Shown here: one piece after another, positions 32,519 through 40,686 of the stretch
Layout: each line of letters begins with the position of its first letter
Numbering within the stretch: position 1 is the first letter of the stretch
Assembly: GCF_017873715.1 (NCBI RefSeq)
Contig: NZ_JAGGKM010000001.1
Coordinates: 558,001-622,000, forward strand
Direction: 5' to 3'
Length of the DNA stretch: 64,000 nucleotides
Source: Cytobacillus luteolus
GTDB lineage: Bacteria > Bacillota > Bacilli > Bacillales > Bacillaceae_L
Made by a program: the position numbers and the translations under genes
The notes under the pieces: generated by a model
What the model saw: the letters and a program-made list of their open reading frames with translations, nothing else
Databases searched by the model: none
What the model was told of the DNA's origin: nothing

Positions 32519-32545
32519 GAGTGGGTGAATCCCACTTCTTTTTTT
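32519..32545 (+). terminator. Terminator of ykoY
   Basis: GAGTGGG-TGAAT-CCCACTTC followed by seven T. Confidence 0.8.
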
Positions 32546-32594
32546 GTCGTAAATTGTTACAAAAATAACTTTTAAATTAAAAATTATTACATTC

Positions 32595-32625
32595 ACCCCC
32601 TCAAAAAGTTTTTTGACCTCGTACA
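32595..32625 (+). promoter_or_regulatory. Candidate SigI promoter upstream of the DUF5667 gene
   Basis: ACCCCC (32595-32600) and CGTACA (32620-32625) are separated by 19 bp, the same spacing as the site before sigI. The C-rich -35 is unlike sigma-A and like the ACCCCC/CGAA pattern described for sigma-I. Confidence 0.55.
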
Positions 32626-32678
32626 TTTATAGTGAATCAAGCGCGCGCGACAAAAAAACAGATGAGGTGGAATATATA

Positions 32679-33773
32679 ATGAAAAATGTATTATCAAAAA
32701 AAGCATTGGCTCTTATTCTTGCAGGATCTCTAACTTTACCGTCTGGTGTAGCATTTGCTAGTGAAGATGCAAATGTAGAAGCTGAAGTACAATCAGAAAC
32801 AACAATACAAGCAGAAGTACCTTCTCTTATCCCTGGAGACTTCTTTTACTTCCTTAAAGAAGTGTTAGAGAACATTCAATTAGCTCTAACTGTTGATAAC
32901 ATAAAAGAAGCTGAATTACTTGCTAAATTCAGTGCTGAACGTTTAGCTGAAGCAGAAGCTTTATTTGCAGCGAATGAAACAGAGGCTGCCTTAGAAACAA
33001 TCAATAAAGCACTTGAATTTATGGAAGAAGTAGAAATTACAATTGATGAAAATGTAGAAGAAGATGCAAACGTAGAAACAGAAGTAGAGCAAACTCAAGA
33101 GGAATCTGTAATTGAAGATACTGAGGAAGCTACTGAAGAAGAAACAACTGAGGTTGTGGTTGAAGAGGAAGTAACTGAAGAAGTAGCAACTAAAGAAGAA
33201 GGTTCTGAAGAAGTAACAATAGAAGAAAAATATGCACACTTAGAAGAATATGCAACACAAAATATCATTGCTTTAACTGCAGCAATGGAGAAAGTAAAGA
33301 ATCCTGTAGCAAAAGCTGCACTAGCTAAAAACATTGAAAAAAGCTATAAGAAATTAGCTTTAAAACTGGAGATCTTAGCAGAAATATATGCTGAAGCAGA
33401 TGCGAAAGAAGAAGAAGATAATACTGAAGAAACTGCAGTAAGTGAAGGTACTGAAATTGAAGTAGAAGTTGAGACTGAAGTTGCAGACTCAACAACTGAA
33501 ACAGTAACTGAAGAAGAGATTGTTTCTGAACTTGAAGTAGATTTAAACCTACCTGAATTGCCTATCGTAACACCAGTCGTTTCTAAGGACACTGCAAAAG
33601 AAATTAAAAATGCTATTAAAGAGAAAAAACAAGAAGCTAAAGAAGAGAGAAAGAAAAATAGAGAAGAAGCTAAGGAAGAAAGAAAGAAAAACAAAGAAGA
33701 AGCAAAAGAAAATCGTAATCAAGGTAAAGGAAACGGAAATTCAGAAGAAAACAGAGGTAAAGGAAACAATTAA
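32679..33773 (+). CDS. Secreted acidic DUF5667 protein
   Basis: ATG 32679 (364 residues) begins a clear Sec signal (MKNVLSKKALALILAGSLTL, cleavage near VAFA-SED); the longer open frame is not supported. Residues 45-105 match the DUF5667 pattern (LIPGDFFYFLKEVLENIQLALTVDN, EAELLAKFSAERLAEAEALF). Two long Glu/Thr/Val-rich acidic stretches follow, and a Lys/Glu-rich helix with a repeated EAKEERKKN motif ends the protein. Function is unknown; an extracellular ion-binding or cell-wall-associated role is possible. Its promoter and position suggest membership in the SigI regulon. Confidence 0.82.
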   Translation: MKNVLSKKALALILAGSLTLPSGVAFASEDANVEAEVQSETTIQAEVPSLIPGDFFYFLKEVLENIQLALTVDNIKEAELLAKFSAERLAEAEALFAANETEAALETINKALEFMEEVEITIDENVEEDANVETEVEQTQEESVIEDTEEATEEETTEVVVEEEVTEEVATKEEGSEEVTIEEKYAHLEEYATQNIIALTAAMEKVKNPVAKAALAKNIEKSYKKLALKLEILAEIYAEADAKEEEDNTEETAVSEGTEIEVEVETEVADSTTETVTEEEIVSELEVDLNLPELPIVTPVVSKDTAKEIKNAIKEKKQEAKEERKKNREEAKEERKKNKEEAKENRNQGKGNGNSEENRGKGNN

Positions 33774-33916
33774 TAATGGCTGAAGTTTTCACCCTACATA
33801 TAGTCACCTTTTTGGTGACTATATTTTCTTCAAAAATACTACCTTTATTTATTCTCTCCGGTAAAAAGTAAGTGTTGGTAAAATTTATCTATTCACCAAG
33901 ATATTTTCATTGTAAC

Positions 33917-33947
33917 ACCCCTAAAAATCCGCTACCATTAACGAATA
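33917..33947 (+). promoter_or_regulatory. Candidate SigI autoregulatory promoter
   Basis: ACCCCT (33917-33922) and CGAATA (33942-33947) are 19 bp apart, fitting the ACCCCC/CGAA sigma-I pattern, 30 bp before the sigI start. Confidence 0.62.
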
Positions 33948-33976
33948 CTATAGTGGAGAAATAGAGGTGAAAACTG

Positions 33977-34720
33977 ATGCTTAGCTTACTTTTTAATATT
34001 GGGAAGAAAAGAAATTCATTAGAAGATGAAATTCTTCTTATCCAAGAAGGAAATTCACGATTACAAAACAAGCTTATTAAAAAATATAAACCATTTATTG
34101 CGAAGACTGTATCTTCTGTTTGCAAAAGATATATAGATGAAACAGATGATGAATTTAGCATTGGTCTCATCGCATTTAATGAAGCTATTGAAAAGTACTC
34201 TGTAGATAAGGGTAGTTCATTATTATCATTTGCGGAATTACTAATTAAACGTAGAGTCATTGATTATATACGAAAAGAAGCACGAGTAAAGACCGTTACA
34301 CTCGTTGCAGCTAATGATAATGGTGAAGAAAATGTTCAATCAAAAATAGAATCTGATCTTTCCATCGATGACTATGAAAAAAAGATACAACAAGAGCACA
34401 GAAAAGAAGAAATTATCCATTTTCAAAAGGTGCTAGTTGAATTCGGGTTAACGTTTTCGGAGCTTGTAGAAAATTCACCGAAGCATGCTGATGCAAGGCA
34501 AAATGCGATGCTTGTGGCGAAAACACTGGTAGAAGAGGAAGGCCTTATTCAGGTATTATTTGATAAAAAACAGTTACCAATTAAGCAATTAGAGGCAAAA
34601 GTTGATGTAAGTAGAAAAACTATAGAGAGAAATCGTAAATATATAATTGCTATGGCCATTATTATGGTGGGGGATTACTTGTATCTAAAAGATTATATAA
34701 AGGGGGTGCTCGAGGCATGA
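33977..34720 (+). CDS. sigI: RNA polymerase sigma factor SigI
   Basis: This 247-residue protein has a sigma-70 region-2 segment (ILLIQEGNSRLQNKLIKKYKPFIAKTVSSV and DDEFSIGLIAFNEAIEKYSVDKGSSLLSFAELLIKRRVIDYIRKEAR pattern) and a SigI-specific C-terminal domain with VSRKTIERNRKYIIAMAIIM as the DNA-binding helix-turn-helix. SigI responds to heat or cell-envelope stress in Bacillus. Its stop overlaps the rsgI start by 4 bp, so the pair is translationally coupled. Confidence 0.95.
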   Translation: MLSLLFNIGKKRNSLEDEILLIQEGNSRLQNKLIKKYKPFIAKTVSSVCKRYIDETDDEFSIGLIAFNEAIEKYSVDKGSSLLSFAELLIKRRVIDYIRKEARVKTVTLVAANDNGEENVQSKIESDLSIDDYEKKIQQEHRKEEIIHFQKVLVEFGLTFSELVENSPKHADARQNAMLVAKTLVEEEGLIQVLFDKKQLPIKQLEAKVDVSRKTIERNRKYIIAMAIIMVGDYLYLKDYIKGVLEA

Positions 34721-35784
34721 GAAAAGGCGTAATAATGGAAATAAACAGTGACTTCTTAACAATGCTAACACCAGAAGGTGAATTTCTTAAAGCGAGAAAA
34801 CAAGATAATCACTATGAGATCGGGGAAGAAATTGATTTTTTTCCAATAACAGTTACAGCGGTGGATACACCTAAAAAGAGATGGTTCCAATTAAATAGAC
34901 TTAGAGTTGCTCTAATGAGTTCTGCAGCAGCCATTTTATTTTTCATCACAGTTATACCACAAATGATGGCAAACCCTGTGTATGCCTATATGACAATTGA
35001 TATCAATCCAAGTTTTGAAATTGGTTTAAATAATGAGTTGAATGTAGTAAGCCTTGACGCACTAAATAATGATGGGGAAAATATACTTCAAGAATATCCA
35101 AACTGGGAGAATCAACATATCGATGAAGTTACTGAAGTAATTATTAGTAAGAGTCGCGAACAGGGATATCTAATTGATGGGCAAGAAGTTCTAATCACTA
35201 CTATTCTTAATGAAGAAAAGATTGCGGAAGTTAGCGAAAAGCTAGCAAAGGAAATTCAATTAATCTCAACAACCTATAAACAGAAACAGATTGAAATCAC
35301 GGCTGTTGAGAGTGACATTGCAACTAGAGAGAAAGCTCAGAAGCAAGGGGTATCTACTGGGAGATTACTGCAACTGGAAAATAAATTACCTGTTAAAGAA
35401 AAGGTAGAAGCACCTGAAGACAACACAGGTGAAAAACCTGCAGATGATGACAAAGTGGAAATTGTAAAAGAAGCAGATGAGAAAAAAGTCGAAAAAACTA
35501 TATCTGATGCTGAGAAGAAGTTAGAAAAAGAAATCGAAAAAGCTGTAAAAGAGGCAGAAAAAGCGATTGATAAGGATAAAAAGAAAGATGAAGTCCTTGA
35601 TAAAGTAAAATCCAATATAGATAACTCAAATATGCCTGATCACATTAAAGAGAGATTAAAAAACAAACTAGAAGAAAAACGTTCTAAGGATAAAGGCAAA
35701 GATAGAAATAAAGATGATGATGATGACGATGACGATGATGATAAGCCTGGCAAAGGAAAAGGTCGAGATAAAGATGATGACTAA
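34717..35784 (+). CDS. rsgI: RsgI-type anti-sigma-I factor
   Basis: This 355-residue single-pass protein has an N-terminal cytoplasmic RsgI domain (residues 1-55, KGVIMEINSDFLTMLTPEGEFLKARK), one membrane helix (about 67-85) and an extracellular part starting with the RsgI-like YAYMTIDINPSFEIGLN motif near residue 90, then a helical region and a highly charged tail with a run of aspartates (Lys/Glu helices, then poly-Asp from ~335). It should hold SigI inactive at the membrane and release it on an outside signal. The acidic tail may bind cations (inference). Confidence 0.92.
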   Translation: MRKGVIMEINSDFLTMLTPEGEFLKARKQDNHYEIGEEIDFFPITVTAVDTPKKRWFQLNRLRVALMSSAAAILFFITVIPQMMANPVYAYMTIDINPSFEIGLNNELNVVSLDALNNDGENILQEYPNWENQHIDEVTEVIISKSREQGYLIDGQEVLITTILNEEKIAEVSEKLAKEIQLISTTYKQKQIEITAVESDIATREKAQKQGVSTGRLLQLENKLPVKEKVEAPEDNTGEKPADDDKVEIVKEADEKKVEKTISDAEKKLEKEIEKAVKEAEKAIDKDKKKDEVLDKVKSNIDNSNMPDHIKERLKNKLEEKRSKDKGKDRNKDDDDDDDDDDKPGKGKGRDKDDD

Positions 35785-35785
35785 G

Positions 35786-35818
35786 GAATCCAACTAATAA
35801 GTTGGGTTCTTTTTTTTC
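35786..35818 (+). terminator. Terminator of sigI-rsgI
   Basis: GAATCCAACT-AATA-AGTTGGGTTC followed by nine T. Confidence 0.9.
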
Positions 35819-35830
35819 TGGATTGGCGGC

Positions 35831-36310
35831 GGATTCGGAAAGGTTACATCGGAAGTCATAGTAAACGGTCGGAATAAGCCCAGGATTCGGAAAGGTTACT
35901 TCGGAATTCATAGTAACCTGCTGGAATAAGCCAAGGATTCGGACAGGTTGCTTCGGAGTCCATAGTAACCTGTTGCAATAACTCCTGGATTCGGAAAGGT
36001 TACTTCGGAATTCATAGTGACCTGTCGGAATAAGCCAAGGATTCGGACAGGTTGCTTCGGAGTCCATAGTAACCTGTCGCAATAACTCCTGGATTCGGAA
36101 AGGTTACTTCGGAATTCATAGTAACCTGTCGGAATAAACCAAGGATTCAGACAGGTTGCTTCGGAGTCCATTGCCACCTGTCGGAATAGACTAAGGATTC
36201 GGAAAGGTTACATCGGAATCCATTGCCACCTGTCGGAAAAGACCAAGGATTCGGACAGGTTCAACCAAATCCAGTGACACCTGTCTAAATCCAACCAAGG
36301 ATTCAGACAT
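35831..36310. repeat. Nine tandem 52-bp intergenic repeats plus partial unit
   Basis: GGATTCGG-type unit starts fall at 35831, 35883, 35935, 35987, 36039, 36091, 36143, 36195, 36247 and 36299, exactly 52 bp apart. Most units contain an inverted repeat such as AGGTTAC ... GTAACCT with a 13-nt loop. Two variants largely alternate (GGAAAGGTTACTTCGGAATTC and GGACAGGTTGCTTCGGAGTCC), giving a 104-bp superperiod. Open frames across it are by-products of the period and are not called genes. Confidence 0.93.
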
Positions 36311-36334
36311 ATCCTAACCAGAACAATAAAATAA

Positions 36335-36364
36335 ACCTAGGAAAGAAATCTTTCCTAGGTTTTT
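36335..36364. terminator. Terminator downstream of sspD
   Basis: AACCTAGGAAAGA-AATC-TTTCCTAGGTT followed by T; usable from either direction. Confidence 0.8.
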
Positions 36365-36396
36365 AGCCAAGTATTTAATTGTAGAAGGTGTCTACA

Positions 36397-36582
36397 TTAT
36401 TTAAGGTTTTGTGCCTGAGCTTGAGCAATCAGACGTTTTGTGATTTCTCCACCAACTGAGCCATTAGCACGGGCTGTAGTGTCTGAGCCAAGTTTAACCC
36501 CAAATTCTTGAGCAATCTCTTCTTTAAATGCATTAAGTGATTGTTCAACTCCAGGAACAAGTAGTTTATTGCTTCTAGCCAT
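36397..36582 (-). CDS. sspD: Alpha/beta-type small acid-soluble spore protein
   Basis: This 61-residue protein has both SASP signatures: the germination-protease site region [20 protein letters not shown] and [16 protein letters not shown]. It coats spore DNA and protects it from UV and hydrolysis. Position between rsgI and ykrK matches sspD in B. subtilis. It has AAGGAG upstream and is expected to use a forespore (SigG) promoter. Confidence 0.95.
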   Translation of the reverse strand: MARSNKLLVPGVEQSLNAFKEEIAQEFGVKLGSDTTARANGSVGGEITKRLIAQAQAQNLK

Positions 36583-36689
36583 TATTTATTCATCTCCTTG
36601 CTATCATTGTGCAACGAAATATCGTTGCATTTCTTAGTATGAGTAGACAAAGAGAAATCATACTGGAAATGGTTTCTTATTTTAATAAT

Positions 36690-37379
36690 TTAATCTCCCA
36701 TTTGTAAGGTCGTCTGCAAATAATGATGAGCTCGCATTTTATAGGCAGAGGCATGGACAGCGAAAATAGCTAAAACCATAACATTTTTTACAATTTCCTG
36801 TTCTTGTGGTTGTAAGGTACAATGATCTTCAATATATTTGTGTGCTTCCTTCTCAACCCTTGTTTTATCCGAAGTACCGAGAGTAGTTTGACTCACTTTG
36901 TCATAGATAAAAGCATATCCATTATAAAAAGAAACGGGGTCAATTAAATCATCATGTCGATCTTCTAAGTTATTAAAAACAAGGGAAAGTACTTTTCGAA
37001 TGGAATCGAAATCTAATACCATTTTTAAGTCTTCAACAATAAGAATTATAACCGCTTGATCAATAGAATACTTTTTCCCATTCAATGGGGAACCAATCAA
37101 ATCCTTAACGTCACGTTTGACCCAATTCGCAACTGCAGTAGAGGTAACACCTGCAAATTCGATTTGGTTTCCTATAGTGGCTATTTCATTCAAAGAAAAA
37201 CCATAGGTACTGTTACCCCTTCTTTTAAATTTCTTCAGGATAGATAAAAGTCCAATTTGCTCATTTAGACCAACATCATTTGCCTCTTTAATGACAGAGA
37301 AACATTCATCGATAGTTCCAGCTCTTAGTAAAGTGAAAACCTGTGATAACATCAGTCGATTACATTGAAATGTCTTCAT
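36690..37379 (-). CDS. ykrK: YkrK-like DUF1836 transcriptional regulator
   Basis: ATG 37379 (229 residues) is preferred because GAGGTG lies 6-7 bp upstream. The DUF1836 pattern is clear: GFSLNEIATIGNQIEFAGVTSTAVANWVKRDVKDLIGSPLNGKKYSIDQAVIILIVEDLK (an atypical MerR/HTH-like fold), then DDLIDPVSFYNGY. In B. subtilis, YkrK represses the adjacent htpX. Here it is divergent from htpX, with a 16-bp palindrome at the htpX start region. Confidence 0.82.
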   Translation of the reverse strand: MKTFQCNRLMLSQVFTLLRAGTIDECFSVIKEANDVGLNEQIGLLSILKKFKRRGNSTYGFSLNEIATIGNQIEFAGVTSTAVANWVKRDVKDLIGSPLNGKKYSIDQAVIILIVEDLKMVLDFDSIRKVLSLVFNNLEDRHDDLIDPVSFYNGYAFIYDKVSQTTLGTSDKTRVEKEAHKYIEDHCTLQPQEQEIVKNVMVLAIFAVHASAYKMRAHHYLQTTLQMGD

Positions 37380-37443
37380 ATTGTACACCTCGAGATAGTC
37401 GGGAAACCCATACATTAACAACATCTATAGCTTGTAAAATTAA

Positions 37444-37488
37444 TTGCAATTTTTATAATCTAGCTCTATAATAAGTTCATATGAACTT
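37444..37488 (+). promoter_or_regulatory. htpX promoter with AAGTTCATATGAACTT operator
   Basis: TTGCAA (37444-37449), 17 bp, TATAAT (37467-37472), then the perfect palindrome AAGTTCATATGAACTT (37473-37488) over the transcription start. It is a good candidate for the YkrK site. Confidence 0.72.
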
Positions 37489-37508
37489 AAAATCAAGAGG
37501 TGAAAAAC

Positions 37509-38390
37509 ATGGGGAAGCGATTGTTTTTATTAATTGCTACGAATATTCTTGTCATGGTGACGATTGGTATCATTCTTTCAGTCCTACCAATTGGCTCTTA
37601 TGTTACAGCAAGTGGTAATTTAGATTTAGTTACATTACTAATATTTAGTGCAGTTATTGGTTTTACAGGTGCCTTTATTTCATTAGCAATGTCACGTTGG
37701 ATGGCAAAGATGATGATGGGTGTAAGAGTATTAAAAGAGACAGACTCTTTATCTCCAATGGAAAGAGAATTGGTAGAGAGAGTTCACAAGCTATCTAGAG
37801 CTGCTGGTATTACGAAGATGCCTGAGGTAGGTATTTATAACTCTCCAGAAGTAAATGCCTTTGCAACAGGTCCTTCTAAAAATAGATCTCTAGTTGCGGT
37901 TTCAACTGGATTACTTCAAGAAATGGATTATGATGCCGTTGAAGGTGTTCTTGCCCACGAAGTTGCACACATTGCAAATGGGGACATGGTAACAATGACC
38001 CTGTTACAAGGTGTTGTAAATACATTTGTAGTCTTCTTTGCTCGTATTGTAGCATGGGGTGTATCTCGTGTTGTAAGAGAAGACCTAGCACCAATTGTAC
38101 ATTTTATTGCAGTTATTGTATTCCAAATCTTATTCTCTATATTAGGAAGTATTGTTGTTCTAGCATACTCAAGATACCGTGAGTTTCATGCTGATAATGG
38201 TGGAGCGGACCTTGCAGGTAAAGATAAGATGATACATGCACTTCGTTCGTTACAACAATATACAAACCGTGTAAATACAGAGCAATCATCTATTGCAACA
38301 CTAAAAATTAACAGTAAAAAGGGTGCGAGTATGTTATTCTCAAGTCACCCTGATTTAAATGAGCGCATTCGTCGATTAGAAGCAAAATAA
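37509..38390 (+). CDS. htpX: HtpX membrane metalloprotease
   Basis: ATG 37509 (293 residues) has AGAGGTG 7 bp upstream. The M48 protease motif HEVAH (His150, Glu151, His154) binds catalytic zinc, and [15 protein letters not shown] near residue 220 supplies the third ligand. Two N-terminal and two central membrane helices place the catalytic site on the cytoplasmic side. HtpX degrades misfolded membrane proteins. The gene lies between ykrK and ktrD as in B. subtilis, with an extra S8 protease gene inserted before ktrD. Confidence 0.95.
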   Translation: MGKRLFLLIATNILVMVTIGIILSVLPIGSYVTASGNLDLVTLLIFSAVIGFTGAFISLAMSRWMAKMMMGVRVLKETDSLSPMERELVERVHKLSRAAGITKMPEVGIYNSPEVNAFATGPSKNRSLVAVSTGLLQEMDYDAVEGVLAHEVAHIANGDMVTMTLLQGVVNTFVVFFARIVAWGVSRVVREDLAPIVHFIAVIVFQILFSILGSIVVLAYSRYREFHADNGGADLAGKDKMIHALRSLQQYTNRVNTEQSSIATLKINSKKGASMLFSSHPDLNERIRRLEAK

Positions 38391-38396
38391 TAAACA

Positions 38397-38432
38397 AAGG
38401 GTATATCAAGCATAGAACTTGATATACCCTTA
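38397..38432. terminator. Bidirectional terminator
   Basis: AAGGGTATATCAAG / CTTGATATACCCTT stem with a 7-nt loop, between convergent genes. Confidence 0.88.
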
Positions 38433-38438
38433 TTTGTT

Positions 38439-40337
38439 TTAGTTTACAACTGCGAGTGAGAAATCCTGTGAACCTGAAGGAACATTATATGCTTGAATCT
38501 CAATGGTGTACGTTCCTGCTTCTGATAAATTAATGAACACGTTTTCGACATTGTTTGTTCCGTCCCAATTATTATTATAGGGGCTTGAAAAATCATTTCC
38601 GACATATTGCTTTCCACTTGGAGAAGTAATGACTAAATCAAGGTCATTAACCAATGCTCGTGATGCAGATGGATTGCCAGGATAGTCAGTCCATACAAGC
38701 GATAGTTTTAATGGATCACTTCCATCAGCTGTAAAAGAGTATTTAGCTACTTCGCCTGTGCGAAGGGCTCTAGTTTCATTTATATAACCTACATTTAACG
38801 AATTAGCTAATTGAACTCTTCCCCAGCCTTGATCATAGTGGGATTGGTTTAAATCCTGGGCACCAATCACTAACGCTGCTTTTAATAAAGAAGGTTTTGG
38901 CGTAATCCCACGATTTTCCATAAAGTGTTCTCTAAGTAAAGCTACTGTACCTGCTACAAGTGGTGTAGCCATTGATGTACCACCCATATAGGCATATTTA
39001 CTATTGTAATTTGCCCAGAATGAAGTATCTGGTGCTAGTGAGGAGCGTGATGATAGTATAAAGGTCCCAGGTGCTGTAACATCTGGCTTAACTCTTCCAT
39101 CTGTAGTGGGTCCTCTAGAAGAAAATGATGCAACTTGATTGATATTATCTGAATTTGTCCCGAAGCTAGGGCGGTAGTTTTCAGTTGCACCAACCGTTAT
39201 TGCATTTTTTGCTGAGCCTGGTGAACTAATTGTTTGTCGTCCTGAGCCTTCATTTCCAGCTGCAAAAAGAATCGTCATATCATTGTTCCAAACATACTCA
39301 TCTACTTCTTTGGATTCAGTTGTGTATGCACCATTTACGGGAGCACCCCATGAATTTGTATGGATTCTTGCACCTGCATTATAAGCTTGTGAAAATAGGG
39401 TATTTAAATTCGATGGGATTCCTCCAAGTCCTCCATTGCTGTCCATGATGGATTGGAAGACAAGGTTTGCTTTAGGAGCCATCCCCTTAAAGCTTGCATC
39501 TCCTAGTACTGACCCTGCGACATGTGTGCCATGTCCATTTGGATCATTAGCATTGCCACTACGACCAAGAGCATATAAAGCTGTGATTTTTCCTCTAAAT
39601 GATTCGTGCATTGTACTATCATTTCTGCCATTATCTAGTCCTGTATCGGCAACAGCTACCGTTTGACCAGAACCATCTAAACCATATGATGATTGAGATG
39701 TAATAACTTTTAGAATCCCAGCTGCTTCGTTGTTCATTAGTTTATGATCTGTCACTTTTGAAATGTATTTTATTTCATTCTGCATCCCATATTGAATAAG
39801 TTCTTCTATCCCATTAACCTGAATGTTTTGTTTTTGACCTTTAAAAGAGGCAACAGTTGCCTTAATTAACCCAGAAGTTCCTTTTGAAAAAAGTTGTGGA
39901 TCAAACTTATATAAAGGTAAGTAAGGTGTAACTGAGTCAACTTTAGGTAGGCTTGTCAGATTTTCTAGCTCATGTTCTTCAGCTTTTACTGTAAAAGCAA
40001 AATCAGGAATGTAGTCTAAGACCTCAATGCCTAAACTCTCTAGATCTTTTAAATCTTGCTCAGTAACAGGGCCGTTAAACTGAAGAACATGTAAATTATT
40101 GTCTTCAGGGACTTTTTCCAGTTTTTTCTTAATGCCTGGTGGTATGTGCACATTTGACGTATTGATTAAAAACTCAGCCTTCCCCAAACTGGGTGTTTTT
40201 TTTACATGATGCAGCATTTCTACACCAATCAACTCTAATTCGTTTGTCTCTGAGGACGAAGCGGGTGCTGGAGCCTGGATGGCTAAAGAAGCAACTAGTG
40301 CCGCAGTGGTAAGTGTAGCAAACACTTTTTTTAACAT
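38439..40337 (-). CDS. Secreted S8 serine protease, KP-43-like, with C-terminal jelly-roll domain
   Basis: This 632-residue preproenzyme has a signal peptide (to about residue 27), a long propeptide with a degenerate I9-like region (about 80-145), and a catalytic domain with Asp231 (AVADTGLD), His269 ([10 protein letters not shown]) and Ser455 (GGTSMATPLVAG). The C-terminal ~120 residues form a beta domain (LSLVWTDYPGNPSASRALVNDLDLVI) of the proprotein-convertase P-like type seen in oxidation-stable alkaline proteases such as KP-43. It is extracellular and a second protease independent of the 19450 gene. It interrupts the htpX-ktrD order. Confidence 0.92.
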   Translation of the reverse strand: MLKKVFATLTTAALVASLAIQAPAPASSSETNELELIGVEMLHHVKKTPSLGKAEFLINTSNVHIPPGIKKKLEKVPEDNNLHVLQFNGPVTEQDLKDLESLGIEVLDYIPDFAFTVKAEEHELENLTSLPKVDSVTPYLPLYKFDPQLFSKGTSGLIKATVASFKGQKQNIQVNGIEELIQYGMQNEIKYISKVTDHKLMNNEAAGILKVITSQSSYGLDGSGQTVAVADTGLDNGRNDSTMHESFRGKITALYALGRSGNANDPNGHGTHVAGSVLGDASFKGMAPKANLVFQSIMDSNGGLGGIPSNLNTLFSQAYNAGARIHTNSWGAPVNGAYTTESKEVDEYVWNNDMTILFAAGNEGSGRQTISSPGSAKNAITVGATENYRPSFGTNSDNINQVASFSSRGPTTDGRVKPDVTAPGTFILSSRSSLAPDTSFWANYNSKYAYMGGTSMATPLVAGTVALLREHFMENRGITPKPSLLKAALVIGAQDLNQSHYDQGWGRVQLANSLNVGYINETRALRTGEVAKYSFTADGSDPLKLSLVWTDYPGNPSASRALVNDLDLVITSPSGKQYVGNDFSSPYNNNWDGTNNVENVFINLSEAGTYTIEIQAYNVPSGSQDFSLAVVN

Positions 40338-40686
40338 TGACTCATCTCCAATCAGTGATTTAGAGTCTGTAAGGCCTTACGCTCTATAAATAACATTAAC
40401 AGAGTTTTAAAATTCTGTGTATTGTGAAAATTAATGTATTTTTAGTGGATAATTAGTCTGATTTGTGGGGGGATTTTCCTCCTAGGAAGATTGTCATAAG
40501 CAGAGGGAAATGAAATTTTATACAACAAAAAATAACCTTGGGGCACATGCAAAAACACAAGTTTCTGTCAAAATTAATAAAAAGAACCATAAAAAACAAT
40601 CCTATATATAGAAGCTCCCTGTACTAACTGTAGATTCTTTGTGTTATAGTAGGAAAATAATAAGATTAAAAGGACTGACAGAATAG
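40338..40686. other. Gap between S8 protease and ktrD; no gene seen
   Basis: AT-rich, with stop codons in all frames and no tRNA or riboswitch recognised. The ktrD-proximal part has TATAGT near 40648 as a possible -10. Ribosome sites for both flanking genes are at the edges. Confidence 0.4.

Noticed and set aside
33095-33694. Serine-rich minus-strand frames
   Set aside because: They are shadows of the Glu/Thr-rich DUF5667 coding strand.
35684-36177. Long open frames on the minus strand across the 52-bp repeats
   Set aside because: They come from a repeated unit without stops; products are repetitive, with no ribosome site and no family resemblance.
35831-36310. CRISPR array
   Set aside because: Units are contiguous with no unique spacers and no cas genes are in the window.
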